Assembly (NCBI GenBank): GCA_018380195.1
Contig: JAGZUC010000001.1
Location: 1 to 64,000 of the forward strand
Source: Collinsella sp.
GTDB taxonomy: Bacteria; Actinomycetota; Coriobacteriia; Coriobacteriales; Coriobacteriaceae
Reading direction: 5' to 3'
Length of the DNA: 64,000 nucleotides
The notes below the pieces were generated by a model. That model was given only the letters and a program-made list of their open reading frames with translations. It was not told where the DNA came from and did no database searches. Each line of letters begins with the position of its first letter. Positions within the stretch are counted from its first letter, which is position 1. Of the stretch, positions 1-8,539 are shown piece after piece. Made by a program: the position numbers and the translations under genes.

Positions 1-30
1 CGGCCGGTCCGGCCCTCAGGGTATCGGGTT

Positions 31-66
31 CCCATATTCATCCGTACATGTGCGGATGAATATGGG
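31..66. repeat. 14-bp inverted repeat hairpin
   Basis: The arms CCCATATTCATCCG (31-44) and CGGATGAATATGGG (53-66) are perfectly complementary around an 8-base loop. No T-run follows on the + strand, so it is not a standard terminator for that strand. It may end a transcript entering from the left or be a small palindromic repeat. The rest of 67-131 shows nothing recognisable. Confidence 0.6.
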
Positions 67-131
67 AGGTGTTCGGATGAAGTTGATATTCAAGGCCAAT
101 GACTGGGTCGGAAAATGTCTTAAAAAAGTTC

Positions 132-159
132 TTGCCCTGAGCTGATTTGTCCGTATAAT
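132..159 (+). promoter_or_regulatory. Promoter of the tRNA-Asn genes
   Basis: A -35-like TTGCCC (132-137) and a consensus -10 TATAAT (154-159) are 16 bases apart. A start near 166 would lie about 25 bases before the first tRNA, as expected for a stable-RNA promoter. This is read from the sequence only. Confidence 0.7.
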
Positions 160-189
160 AAACTTCGTTGCTTGAGAGCACGCACCTAT

Positions 190-264
190 TCCTCGGTAGC
201 TCAATGGTAGAGCACGCGGCTGTTAACCGCGCTGTTGTAGGTTCGAGTCCTACCCGGGGAGCCA
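190..264 (+). tRNA. tRNA-Asn (GTT), copy 1
   Basis: The cloverleaf folds fully: acceptor TCCTCGG pairs with CCGGGGA, the anticodon loop is CTGTTAA with anticodon GTT (Asn), the T-loop is TTCGAGTC, and the 3' CCA is encoded. It is identical to the copy 34 bases downstream. Confidence 0.96.
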
Positions 265-273
265 GAATTTTTC

Positions 274-294
274 AGCCCATTCCGCTGGGCTTTT
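274..294 (+). terminator. Small hairpin between the two tRNA-Asn genes
   Basis: AGCCCA (274-279) and TGGGCT (286-291) form a 6-bp stem around TTCCGC, followed by TTT. It looks like a weak terminator or a processing hairpin between the tandem tRNA copies. Confidence 0.45.
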
Positions 295-298
295 AAAT

Positions 299-373
299 TC
301 CTCGGTAGCTCAATGGTAGAGCACGCGGCTGTTAACCGCGCTGTTGTAGGTTCGAGTCCTACCCGGGGAGCCA
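299..373 (+). tRNA. tRNA-Asn (GTT), copy 2
   Basis: This is base-for-base the same 75-nt tRNA as at 190-264, with anticodon GTT and an encoded CCA. It has no separate promoter in the 34-base gap, so it is probably co-transcribed with copy 1 unless the small hairpin between them stops transcription. Confidence 0.96.
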
Positions 374-378
374 GGTTG

Positions 379-409
379 TAAAACCCGTCGCATTTGCGGC
401 GGGTTTTTT
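379..409 (+). terminator. Intrinsic terminator after the tRNA-Asn pair
   Basis: AAACCCGTCGC pairs with GCGGCGGGTTT (one G-T wobble) around ATTT and is followed by a T-run. It ends the tRNA transcript before the asp23 operon. Confidence 0.85.
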
Positions 410-567
410 CATGCCGCGATTGCTCGGTGCCAACGTTGCCATATCAACATTTCGTGTCGAGGATGTAATCCCTTGGCCCACAACCGCAACATGGCGCGGT
501 CGTTGTAGAATATTGGAATGATTGCTCCCACGACATGGTGCCGTGAGCACCAGAAAAGGAGATTCTT

Positions 568-924
568 GTGTCTGAGACCATTAACGGCAGCCTGAGCGTC
601 TCGAACGACGTTATTGCCGATATTGCCGGTTATGCCGCGATGACGTGCTATGGCGTTGTCGGTATGGCTGAGCAGCTCCAGGGCGCCGAGAGCGTGCGCC
701 TGCTTGCCGGTCAGCGCCTCCGCAAGGGCGTGCTTGTCTCCGCCGACGAGAACGGCCTTACGGTCGATCTTCACGTCGTGCTCGAGAACGGCGTCAACAT
801 GAAGTCCGTCTGCCACAATCTTTCGAGCTCCGTTGCCTTCACCCTGCAGGAGATCGCCCAGATCGATCCCACCAGCCTTAAGATCGGCATCCATATCGAC
901 GCGCTCAAGAGCCGTCTGAACTAG
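568..924 (+). CDS. Asp23/Gls24 family envelope stress protein
   Basis: This 118-residue protein belongs to the Asp23/Gls24 (YloU-like) family. These are small alkaline-shock/envelope-stress proteins that associate with the membrane in Firmicutes and Actinobacteria. The sequence runs through the family core, including ITGYAAMTCYGVVGMA-like and LTVDLHVVLENGVN-like segments, at the family's usual length. The GTG start at 568 is set by AAAAGGAG (554-561). It lies 27 bases before a DAK2/FakA gene, the same order as yloU-yloV in Bacillus. A second family member is at 47724. The physiological role is not known precisely. Confidence 0.88.
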   Translation: MSETINGSLSVSNDVIADIAGYAAMTCYGVVGMAEQLQGAESVRLLAGQRLRKGVLVSADENGLTVDLHVVLENGVNMKSVCHNLSSSVAFTLQEIAQIDPTSLKIGIHIDALKSRLN

Positions 925-951
925 CATCCGAAAACGGAGATTCAAATACCC

Positions 952-2613
952 ATGATTGCAAAGACCATTCGCACCTGTTTTCCGATCGCTGCGGCTGCCG
1001 TTTCCGACAAGGCCGAGGAGATCAACAAGCTCAACGTCTTCCCCGTACCCGACGGCGACACCGGTACCAACATGTCGCTCACGCTCGCCTCGGTGACTAA
1101 GGAGCTCTCCGCCCTTCCTGCCGACGCCGACATGGAAGCCATCGCCGGCGCCATCACCCACGGCTCCCTGATGGGTGCCCGCGGCAACTCCGGCGTCATC
1201 ACCTCGCAGATTCTGCGCGGCGTGGCCGAGGGCCTTGTCTCTGTCGATGAGTTCATTACGTCCGCCAACATTGCCTTCGCCTTCCGTCGCGCCGTCAAGG
1301 TCGCCTTCCAGGCTGTCCGCAAGCCCATCGAGGGCACGATCCTCACGGTCCTGCGCGATGTCTCGACCAAGGCCGATGAGTGCGAGAAGAAGAAGTTCTC
1401 GGCTGAGGATGCGCTCGATGCCATCGTCGTCGAGGCGTACCAGTCCGTCGCCCGCACACCCGATCTGTTGCCCGTTCTGAAGGAGAACGGCGTGGTCGAC
1501 TCCGGCGCCTTTGGCTTCGCCATCTTCCTTGAGAACTTTGTGGCTGCAGCACTTGGCCGCAGCACCGTTGTCGAGGATTTCTCCGCCACGTTTGATTCCG
1601 CTGTCTCTGCCCGCGACGCGGCCCTTGGTCGCGTTGAGATCGAGGCCAACGACGATTGGGAGGGCTCGGAGTTCCGCTACTGCAACGAGTTCCTGTTTAA
1701 GGCCGACGCCCCGTTTGACGAGGACGAGTGCCTTAAGTTCCTGGGTTCCATGGGCGACTGCGAGCTTCTCGTGGGCGCCTATCCCGACTACAAGATCCAT
1801 GTGCACTCCAACACCCCCAACCTGGTGCTCGAGCACATGCTTCAGCTTGGTCAGATCTACGAGGTCTTTATCCACAACATGGAGATGGAGGCCCACGACC
1901 GTACCGCCAAGATTCATGAGGACCAGGAAAAGGCCGCCGAGCCCGCCAAGGCGCTGGGCTTTGTCGCCGTTGCCGCTGGGTCCGGCGAGGCAGACATCCT
2001 CAAGTCCCTCGGCGTCGACGTGATCGTGTCGGGTGGTCAGACCATGAACCCCTCGACTGCAGACCTGCTGGGCGCTGTTGACCAGGTCAACGCGACCTCG
2101 GTCATCATTCTGCCCAACAACGGCAACATTCGCATGGCCGCTGAGGCCGCTGCCTCAGCCTGCACCGACAAGAAGGTCGCCGTCGTTCCCACCAAGACCG
2201 TTCCGCAGGCCTTCTCCGCGCTGTTCGCGGTCCTGCCCGATTCCGAGCTCGAGGATGCCGTCGCCGCTATGGTCGACGCCATCAGCGAGGTCCGCGATGG
2301 CGAGGTCACCCGCGCCGTGCGCGACTCCAGCGCCTCCGACGGTTCGCCAATTCACTCCGGTGACGTCATGGGCATCATTGCCGGCTCCATCGATGTCGTC
2401 GGCTCCGACGTGAAGCAGGTCACGCTCGATTGCATCAACCACATGCAGGAGGAAGAGGAGGGCGACGCGCTGACGATTCTGGCCGGCGAGGAGCTGTCCG
2501 ATGAAGCCTTCCAGGAGATCGTCGACGCTATCGAGGAGGCTCAGCCCGACCTGGAGATCGATGCCCATCGTGGCGAGCAGCCGCTCTATCCCGTGATCTT
2601 CTCGATCGAGTAG
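952..2613 (+). CDS. fakA: DAK2 domain protein, FakA-like fatty acid kinase subunit
   Basis: This 553-residue protein matches the YloV/FakA family: an N-terminal DAK2 (dihydroxyacetone-kinase phosphatase-like) domain followed by a long C-terminal region. PDGDTGTN at residues 33-40 is the nucleotide/Mg-binding motif of the DAK2 fold. FakA phosphorylates fatty acids held by a FakB protein so that they can enter phospholipid synthesis through PlsX. plsX lies about 5 kb downstream in the same run, which fits that job. No fakB is visible here. The gene follows asp23 directly and precedes recG, the conserved yloU-yloV-recG order. Substrate specificity is inferred from family. Confidence 0.85.
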   Translation: MIAKTIRTCFPIAAAAVSDKAEEINKLNVFPVPDGDTGTNMSLTLASVTKELSALPADADMEAIAGAITHGSLMGARGNSGVITSQILRGVAEGLVSVDEFITSANIAFAFRRAVKVAFQAVRKPIEGTILTVLRDVSTKADECEKKKFSAEDALDAIVVEAYQSVARTPDLLPVLKENGVVDSGAFGFAIFLENFVAAALGRSTVVEDFSATFDSAVSARDAALGRVEIEANDDWEGSEFRYCNEFLFKADAPFDEDECLKFLGSMGDCELLVGAYPDYKIHVHSNTPNLVLEHMLQLGQIYEVFIHNMEMEAHDRTAKIHEDQEKAAEPAKALGFVAVAAGSGEADILKSLGVDVIVSGGQTMNPSTADLLGAVDQVNATSVIILPNNGNIRMAAEAAASACTDKKVAVVPTKTVPQAFSALFAVLPDSELEDAVAAMVDAISEVRDGEVTRAVRDSSASDGSPIHSGDVMGIIAGSIDVVGSDVKQVTLDCINHMQEEEEGDALTILAGEELSDEAFQEIVDAIEEAQPDLEIDAHRGEQPLYPVIFSIE

Positions 2614-2623
2614 GCATCTGCCC

Positions 2624-4801
2624 ATGTCCGAGCTCTGCTCCGTGCCGCGCGTCTCGGATCGCTTTGCCCAGAGCAATGCGCTCGACGAGGATATTGCGCG
2701 ACTCAAATATGTTTCGGGTAAACGTGAGGAGGCCCTTCGCCGTCTGGGAATTCGGACGGTGGGGGACCTCCTTCTCCATATCCCTCATCGATACCTCGAC
2801 TTTACGCGCTCCTGGTCCATCGAGATGGCGCCCATCGGTACCGTGTGCACCATCATCGCCACGGTCGATCGTATCGTCCAAAAGCAGCCGCGTCCGCGCA
2901 TGCAGGTTACCGAGGTCTCACTCGTTGACGAGACAGGCGTGCTGCAGGTCGCCTTTTTCCGCCAGCCTTGGATTGCCCAGCAGCTTAAGCAGGGCGACCG
3001 CCTGGCCGTGATGGGCAAGGTTGAGTTTGCCTACGGTTTTAAGCAGATGGCCTCGCCGCACTTTGAAAAGCTCGAGGAAGGGCGTGCCGCGGGCACTATC
3101 CTGCCGGTCCATTACGTGAGTGATGGCGTGAGCCAGGCGTGGATGCGCCGCATCGTAAGCGGCGCGCTCGAGGTCGTCGGCAATCCCTTTGATCCCATTC
3201 CGGCACCGCTGCGCGTTAAGCGTCGCCTGATGAGCAATGCCCGCGCGCTGTGCTCAATCCATTTTCCATCGAGTATGGCCGAGCGCGATATCGCGCGCGC
3301 ACGGCTTGCCTACGAGGAGTGTCTCTACCTGCAGCTGGCGCTGCGTCTGCGCAACGACGGCGGCCTGGTCGATGTGGTGCCCTATGCCCACACTGCGGGC
3401 GAGCATCTGGGCGCGCTTAAACAGGCCCTTCCGTTTTCGCTGAGCGACGAGCAGGAGGCCGCATTCCAAGACATCCTGCATGACATGTGCGATGGCGGGC
3501 GCGTGATGAACCGTCTGCTGCTGGGCGATGTCGGTACCGGTAAGACCGCCGTTGCCGCCTGCGCGCTGGCTGTGGCTGCCGATAGCGGCACGCAGGCCTG
3601 CGTTATGGCGCCCACGGGCGTGCTGGCGCGCCAATATGCCGATAAGACCGGCCCTCTGCTCTCGCAGGCCGGCATGTCCTGGGCACTTCTGACGGGTGCC
3701 ACGCCGGCCGCAGAGCGCGAGCGCATCCATGCACAGCTGGAATCGGGCGAGCTTGACGTGCTCTTTGGCACCCACGCGGTTCTTTCGGATAACGTTGCGT
3801 TCAAGCATCTGTCGCTCGTGGTCATCGATGAACAGCACCGGTTTGGTGTGGGCCAACGCAACGCCCTGCGCGCGAAGGGGCCGGGTGCCGATCTGCTCGT
3901 TATGACGGCGACGCCCATCCCGCGTACGCTGGCGCTTTCGGTCTACGGCGATCTGGACACGAGCATCATTCGCCATCGGCCCGTCCCTGGTGCTGGCGTG
4001 ACGACACGCGTGCTCACCGAGTCGAGCCGTGACCTCGCCTATGGCGCCATCCGCGAGGCGCATGAAAAGGGTCAGCAGGCCTACGTGATTTGTCCGCTCG
4101 TGGAGCCGAGTGACTCGGCCGATGAGCTGGAAGACGTGCCCGGTATTGCTCGCGACGACGAGGGCCGCGTAACCGTCCCCGTGCCGCTGCACGATACGGC
4201 AACCGAGCTCGACCGACTGCGTCTTGCGTTGCCGGGGCTTACCGTCGAGCGCCTTCACGGCCGCATGCCGGCGGGGGAGAAGGACCAGGTTATCGATGCC
4301 TTCAAGCGTGGCGAGATTGACGTGCTCGTCTCGACTACGGTGGTCGAGGTGGGCGTCGACGTGCCTAACGCCACCGTCATGGTCATCGAGAACGGCGAGC
4401 GCTTTGGATTGGCTGCCCTGCACCAGCTGCGCGGCCGCGTGGGCCGTGGCAGTGTGTCGGGCACGTGCCTGGTCATGACGCACTCCAAGGGCAACGGCGG
4501 CGCATCGGCGGCACAAGACCGTCTCCATTCGCTCGAAAAGACCTCGGACGGCTTTACGCTCGCCCAGATGGACCTGCGCCTGCGCCATGAAGGCGAGATC
4601 CTGGGTTATCGCCAGCATGGTGGTGTGACCCTGCGCTTTGTCGACCTGGACGCCGACGAGGAGCTGATCGAGTGGGCCCATTTGGACGCGGTCGAGCTCT
4701 TGCGGTATGCTTGCAACCTTGACTCTGTGGCGACGCGTCCCTTGCGCGACGCGGTCGCCATGCGTTATCGACATATCTTTAAGGAGGTCAGCGGAGGATG
4801 A
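2624..4801 (+). CDS. recG: ATP-dependent DNA helicase RecG
   Basis: RecG is a double-stranded DNA translocase that remodels stalled forks and Holliday junctions. The 725-residue protein has an N-terminal wedge/OB region, Walker A GDVGTGKT near residue 301, the RecG-type DEQHRFG box near 402, helicase motif III MTATPIPRT, and a C-terminal helicase domain containing QLRGRVGRG. The length is normal for the family. The ATG at 2624 lies 11 bases after the fakA-like stop, and the 3' end overlaps rsmD by 4 bases (ATGA), so the genes are translationally coupled. Confidence 0.96.
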   Translation: MSELCSVPRVSDRFAQSNALDEDIARLKYVSGKREEALRRLGIRTVGDLLLHIPHRYLDFTRSWSIEMAPIGTVCTIIATVDRIVQKQPRPRMQVTEVSLVDETGVLQVAFFRQPWIAQQLKQGDRLAVMGKVEFAYGFKQMASPHFEKLEEGRAAGTILPVHYVSDGVSQAWMRRIVSGALEVVGNPFDPIPAPLRVKRRLMSNARALCSIHFPSSMAERDIARARLAYEECLYLQLALRLRNDGGLVDVVPYAHTAGEHLGALKQALPFSLSDEQEAAFQDILHDMCDGGRVMNRLLLGDVGTGKTAVAACALAVAADSGTQACVMAPTGVLARQYADKTGPLLSQAGMSWALLTGATPAAERERIHAQLESGELDVLFGTHAVLSDNVAFKHLSLVVIDEQHRFGVGQRNALRAKGPGADLLVMTATPIPRTLALSVYGDLDTSIIRHRPVPGAGVTTRVLTESSRDLAYGAIREAHEKGQQAYVICPLVEPSDSADELEDVPGIARDDEGRVTVPVPLHDTATELDRLRLALPGLTVERLHGRMPAGEKDQVIDAFKRGEIDVLVSTTVVEVGVDVPNATVMVIENGERFGLAALHQLRGRVGRGSVSGTCLVMTHSKGNGGASAAQDRLHSLEKTSDGFTLAQMDLRLRHEGEILGYRQHGGVTLRFVDLDADEELIEWAHLDAVELLRYACNLDSVATRPLRDAVAMRYRHIFKEVSGG

Positions 4802-5454
4802 GAATCATCGGCGGCGAATGGCGCGGTCGTAAGATCGAGGAGCCCCGTGGTCGCGATGTCACCCGCCCCACGACTGATCGCGTGCGCGAGGCGTGCGCAT
4901 CTATGGTCATGTCGGCATTCGATTTCGATTTGGACGAGGTTCGTGTGTTGGACGCCTTTGGCGGCTCCGGTGCCTTAGGGTTAGAGATGCTCTCTCGTGG
5001 GGCCCGCTCGCTCACGACGTTTGAGATCGATCGCAACGCCGCGCGGCTCATTACCAAGAATATCGAGTCGCTCTGCCATGACCGTGCGCGTTGGCGCGTG
5101 GTCACGGGCGACATGCTGACGAGTGCCTCACGCGGTCGTGTACCGGGCGGCCCCTTTGATCTGGTCCTGCTCGACCCGCCCTATGCTTTTGGTGCCGAGC
5201 CGGTCGAGGAACTGCTGCAGAATCTGGCCCAGCAGGGTCTGCTTGCGTCTGGCGCTTACGCCCTGTTTGAGCATGCCGCCGCCGATGCGGGCGCGCATCC
5301 GGCAGACTTTGAGACTGTACGTGAGAAGCGCTACGGCATTACCTCGGTCGACCTGCTCCGTTGGGTCGGCGATGACGATGGTGAGGGCGATAGCGCCGGC
5401 ACCGATGCTGACAACAATGATGCCACGACGTTTCAGGAGGACGCCCATGAATGA
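4798..5454 (+). CDS. rsmD: 16S rRNA (guanine(966)-N2)-methyltransferase RsmD
   Basis: This class I SAM-dependent methyltransferase is predicted to modify G966 of 16S rRNA during small-subunit assembly. The 218-residue protein starts MRIIGGEWRGR, typical of RsmD. It carries the SAM-binding LDAFGGSGALGLE region and the catalytic DPPY motif near residue 126. AAGGAGG upstream supports the start at 4798. It overlaps recG by 4 bases and coaD by 8, the common rsmD-coaD pair. The last ~25 residues are acidic and low-complexity. Confidence 0.93.
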   Translation: MRIIGGEWRGRKIEEPRGRDVTRPTTDRVREACASMVMSAFDFDLDEVRVLDAFGGSGALGLEMLSRGARSLTTFEIDRNAARLITKNIESLCHDRARWRVVTGDMLTSASRGRVPGGPFDLVLLDPPYAFGAEPVEELLQNLAQQGLLASGAYALFEHAAADAGAHPADFETVREKRYGITSVDLLRWVGDDDGEGDSAGTDADNNDATTFQEDAHE

Positions 5455-5944
5455 CACCATCAACCGCGTGATCGTCCCGGGCACCTTCGATCCCATCACG
5501 TTTGGCCATATCGATGTGATCCGCCGCGCCCGCCGCATCTTTCCCAGTGTGATCGTCGCTGTTGCAGAGTCGCAGGGTAAAAACGGTGTGGGCACCACGT
5601 TTATGCTCGATGAGCGCGTGGCGCTGGCCCGCGAGGCGCTCGGTGATATCGACGGCGTCGAAGTCCTGCCCTTTACCGGCCTCTTGGTCGACTTCGCTCG
5701 TGAGCAGGGGGCGGGGGCCGTGGTCAAGGGCCTGCGCGCCATGACCGACTTTGAGTATGAGCTGCAGCAGGCCGACCTCAATTATCGCTTGGATAGCGAG
5801 CTGGAGTCCATCTTTGTCATGAGTGCTCCGCAGTACGGTTACATCTCGAGCTCGGTCGTTCGCCAGATCGCCTCGCTCGGCAGCGATGTATCGACGTTTG
5901 TGCCGCCCAACGTGGTCGAAGCGCTCAGACATCGCTTTTCGTGA
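5447..5944 (+). CDS. coaD: Phosphopantetheine adenylyltransferase
   Basis: CoaD transfers AMP to 4'-phosphopantetheine, the penultimate step of coenzyme A synthesis. The open frame extends further upstream, but the family N-terminus begins MNDTINRVIVPGTFDPITFG, so ATG 5447 is chosen. AGGAGG at 5435-5440 supports it. It has the PGTFDPITFGH nucleotidyltransferase motif and the C-terminal ISSSVVRQIA motif. The resulting 165 residues match the family length. It overlaps the end of rsmD by 8 bases. Confidence 0.95.
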   Translation: MNDTINRVIVPGTFDPITFGHIDVIRRARRIFPSVIVAVAESQGKNGVGTTFMLDERVALAREALGDIDGVEVLPFTGLLVDFAREQGAGAVVKGLRAMTDFEYELQQADLNYRLDSELESIFVMSAPQYGYISSSVVRQIASLGSDVSTFVPPNVVEALRHRFS

Positions 5945-6012
5945 CGTTTTTTATTGCCTGGTGGCATGTGGTAAACTAGCACGATGATATGTTACCTATG
6001 AAAGGAGACCGG

Positions 6013-6510
6013 ATGCCGGGCGAGAATTTTCCTGGCGATAGGATCGTCAGCTTGGTCGATGAGCTCGAAGGGCTGATCGAGGAAGCCAAGCCGCCTTTCG
6101 GCAAGAACGCTCAGTTCAAGGTCATCGACGCCGACGTGTTCTTCAACATCCTCGACGAGATCCGCATGAGCTATCCCGAGGAGTGGCAGAAGTCCCGCCG
6201 TATCCTTAAGGAGCGCGAGGAGCTTATGGCTTCCGCCGCCGCCCAGGCCGATTCCATCATCGCCGACGCTCAGCAGCAGGCCCTCACCATTGCCGGTGAG
6301 CAGGAGATCGTCCGCCTTGCGCAGCAGCAGGCCGACGACATCCGCGATCGTGCCCAGCAGTACGAGCGCGAGACGCGTTATGCTGCCGAGGACTATGCAG
6401 AGCAGGTCTTTACGCATCTGGAGGAGAACCTCAAGAGCCTGACTGGCACCGTTACCCGTTGCCGTCAGCAGCTCAACGAGGGTGCCGCCCAACAGAATGG
6501 TCAGTGGTAA
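6013..6510 (+). CDS. Hypothetical coiled-coil protein
   Basis: I do not assign a function. AAAGGAG at 6000-6006 points to ATG 6013 rather than the earlier in-frame ATG at 5989, giving 165 residues. The N-terminal ~55 residues are a compact hydrophobic/charged segment (IVSLVDELEGLIEEAK, ADVFFNILDEIR). The remainder is an A/Q/E-rich helix with heptad character, resembling ATP-synthase b-subunit or DivIVA-like coiled coils. Its stop overlaps the yceD start by one base (TAATG), so it is probably co-translated with the yceD-rpmF genes. Confidence 0.8.
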   Translation: MPGENFPGDRIVSLVDELEGLIEEAKPPFGKNAQFKVIDADVFFNILDEIRMSYPEEWQKSRRILKEREELMASAAAQADSIIADAQQQALTIAGEQEIVRLAQQQADDIRDRAQQYERETRYAAEDYAEQVFTHLEENLKSLTGTVTRCRQQLNEGAAQQNGQW

Positions 6511-7064
6511 TGGCTGAGTTCCCGAGCGTTACCGTCGATCTTTCCGAGCAGCTTGAGTTTCCCGGAGATTCGTATCCGCTGACCGGCAAGGTCGATGTCG
6601 CCACCTACACGGTGGGCGAGAAGGAGTACCAGCTACAGGACGGCATCGACTACGACGTTGTCTTTACCAATGCCGGTACCGGTGTCTTGCTCACGGGCAT
6701 GGTCCGCGCGCACGCCACCGGCGAGTGCGACCGTTGCCTGGAGCCCGCTTCGTTTGATATCGCCGGCGAGATCGAGGAGTTCTACCTCTTCGAGGAGCCC
6801 GAGGATCCCGAGGCCTTCGAGGACGGCTACGAGCTCCTGGGTGAGGACCGCATCGTCGATCTGGGTGAGCCCATCAACGACGCGGTCGTCATGGACACGC
6901 CGTTTGTGGTGCTCTGCAAGCCCGATTGCCGCGGTCTGTGTCCCACTTGCGGTTGCAATCTCAACGTCGAGCAATGCGAATGCGCCGCACAGGCAGAGGC
7001 AGAATGGGCCGCTGCCACGGAAAATCCATTTGCAGCATTGAAGAATCTCAAGCTCGATGAGTAA
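6510..7064 (+). CDS. yceD: YceD family (DUF177) protein
   Basis: This 184-residue DUF177/YceD protein sits directly before rpmF, its near-universal position in bacteria. Members are linked to rRNA/23S metabolism, but the biochemical role is not settled. Cysteine motifs CDRC (about residue 73) and CKPDCRGLCPTCGCN suggest metal binding, as in other family members. The open frame extends upstream to 6459, but ATG 6510 overlaps the preceding stop and begins MAEFPSVTVDL, which fits the family. Confidence 0.9.
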   Translation: MAEFPSVTVDLSEQLEFPGDSYPLTGKVDVATYTVGEKEYQLQDGIDYDVVFTNAGTGVLLTGMVRAHATGECDRCLEPASFDIAGEIEEFYLFEEPEDPEAFEDGYELLGEDRIVDLGEPINDAVVMDTPFVVLCKPDCRGLCPTCGCNLNVEQCECAAQAEAEWAAATENPFAALKNLKLDE

Positions 7065-7128
7065 AACTGTGGTAGTATCGCTACTTGCGCGTAATCGCCA
7101 CACTGGATAGTTCATAAGGAAGGTCACT

Positions 7129-7308
7129 ATGCCCGTACCTAAACAAAAGCAGGGTCGTATCCGCACTCACACCCGTCGTTCCGCCAACATGAAGATTTCG
7201 GCTGCGGCTCAGTCCACGTGCCCCCGTTGCGGCGCTGTCAAGCTTCCGCACCACGTGTGCCCCAGCTGCGGTTTCTACAAGGACCGCGAGGTTATCGTTA
7301 CCGAGTAA
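7129..7308 (+). CDS. rpmF: 50S ribosomal protein L32
   Basis: This short 59-residue gene encodes MPVPKQKQGRIRTHTRRS, the conserved L32 N-terminus. It ends with a four-cysteine zinc ribbon (CPRCG and CPSCG) and is therefore the zinc-containing form of L32. AAGGAAGG at 7117-7124 precedes the ATG. It lies 64 bases after yceD and is followed by an intrinsic terminator. Confidence 0.97.
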   Translation: MPVPKQKQGRIRTHTRRSANMKISAAAQSTCPRCGAVKLPHHVCPSCGFYKDREVIVTE

Positions 7309-7348
7309 CGGTATACTCTGGATGCGATGCCGTTCCAAATGGAACCAC

Positions 7349-7378
7349 AATGGCCGGCTCAATGAGTCGGCCATTTTT
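7349..7378 (+). terminator. Terminator between rpmF and plsX
   Basis: AATGGCCGGCTC pairs with GAGTCGGCCATT (one mismatch) around a short loop, followed by TTTTTGT. It would end or attenuate the yceD-rpmF transcript; plsX begins 18 bases later. Confidence 0.75.
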
Positions 7379-7395
7379 GTATAAGGAGCATGTAT

Positions 7396-8415
7396 ATGAG
7401 TAACGTTCGCGTTTGTGTAGACGTTGTGGGCGGAGACGAGAAACCTCAGGTTGTTCTCGATGGTATCGAGGCTGCGCTTGCCGCCGATCCCGATATCGAG
7501 GTCTTGGCAGCTGGCCCCGCTGAAATCGTCAATCCCTTTGCTGCTTCCCATGCACGTGTTGAGGCTCTTGAGGCACCCGACGTTATCGCCATGGATGACG
7601 ATCCCATTCGCGCCGTGATGACCAAGCGTAAATCGTCGATCGTGCTTGCCTGCCGCGCCATCAAAAAGGGCAACGCGGACGCGTTCTTCTCCGCCGGCTC
7701 GACCGGTGCCATGACCGCTGCCGCCACCGCCTATGTGACGCCGTTTAGATATATGGCCGAAGGCAAGAAGCAGCCGGTGCGTCCCTGTCTGACCAATGCG
7801 CTGCCCAATCGCGCCGGCGGTCTGACGGTGCTGTGCGATATGGGCGCCAACCCCGATGTCGAGGTCGATGACATGGTGCGTTTTGCCCAGATGGGTAGCG
7901 CCTATGCCCGCGTCGTCCTGGGCATCGAGCATCCCCGCGTGGGCCTGCTTGCCAATGGCACCGAGGACGAGAAGGGTTCCAACTTTACCAAGGCCTGCTT
8001 CCCGGCCATGAAAGCCGCCGTTCCCGGCTTTGTGGGCAACTGCGAAGGCACCGACCTCACCTCGGGCAATTTCGATGTCGTCGTTGCCGATGGCATGTCG
8101 GGCAATATTGCGCTCAAGGCCACCGAGGGCGCTGCCAAGTTTTTGCTGCAGGAACTCAAGGGTGCCTTTATGGCCTCGCTCGGCACCAAGATCGCCGCGC
8201 TGCTCATCAAAAAGCAGATGCGCGAGATTAAGGCCAAGCTCTCTGGTGATGCCAAGGGCGGTGCGATTCTTTTGGGCCTGCGTGGCGTGGTCCTAATCGG
8301 CCATGGCGCCACCTCGGTCGAGGCTGTTAAAAACGGTACGCTCGCGGCGGCCGAAGCCGTGCGCGCGGGGCTGGTCGAGAACGTCGCCAACTCCATGGAC
8401 GGCATCGTTTTGTAA
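7396..8415 (+). CDS. plsX: Phosphate acyltransferase PlsX
   Basis: PlsX makes acyl-phosphate from acyl-ACP for the PlsX/PlsY phospholipid pathway at the membrane. Two in-frame ATGs exist (7390, 7396). AAGGAG at 7383-7388 is correctly spaced only for 7396, giving MSNVRVCVDVVGGDE. The 339-residue length and the segments FSAGSTGAMTAAAT, ANPDVEVDDMVRFAQMG and GLLANGTEDEKG match the family. It precedes acpP and rnc, the conserved lipid/RNase III neighbourhood. No fapR-like regulator gene is present here. Confidence 0.95.
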   Translation: MSNVRVCVDVVGGDEKPQVVLDGIEAALAADPDIEVLAAGPAEIVNPFAASHARVEALEAPDVIAMDDDPIRAVMTKRKSSIVLACRAIKKGNADAFFSAGSTGAMTAAATAYVTPFRYMAEGKKQPVRPCLTNALPNRAGGLTVLCDMGANPDVEVDDMVRFAQMGSAYARVVLGIEHPRVGLLANGTEDEKGSNFTKACFPAMKAAVPGFVGNCEGTDLTSGNFDVVVADGMSGNIALKATEGAAKFLLQELKGAFMASLGTKIAALLIKKQMREIKAKLSGDAKGGAILLGLRGVVLIGHGATSVEAVKNGTLAAAEAVRAGLVENVANSMDGIVL

Positions 8416-8482
8416 GAGCGAGTTAGAGCGCTGTTATGTGCCTCGCGGCCTGCTTCGTGGGGTAGAATCAGAACCGTGTCTT

Positions 8483-8510
8483 GGTACCGCCCGGGCGGTA
8501 CCATTCTTTT
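8483..8510 (+). terminator. Perfect 20-bp palindrome upstream of acpP
   Basis: GGTACCGCCCGGGCGGTACC (8483-8502) is its own reverse complement and is followed by ATTCTTTT. As RNA it gives an 8-bp stem with a CCGG loop and a weak U-tract, so a terminator or attenuator after plsX is likely. A protein-bound operator for lipid genes cannot be excluded. Confidence 0.6.
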
Positions 8511-8539
8511 GGTATTCATTCACTATGAGAGGAAGCGCT

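Noticed and set aside
409..1917. 502-codon open frame on the - strand opposite the asp23 and fakA-like genes
   Set aside because: It is a shadow of G+C-rich coding sequence; the + strand proteins are recognisable families and the - frame has no family features and crosses an intergenic gap.
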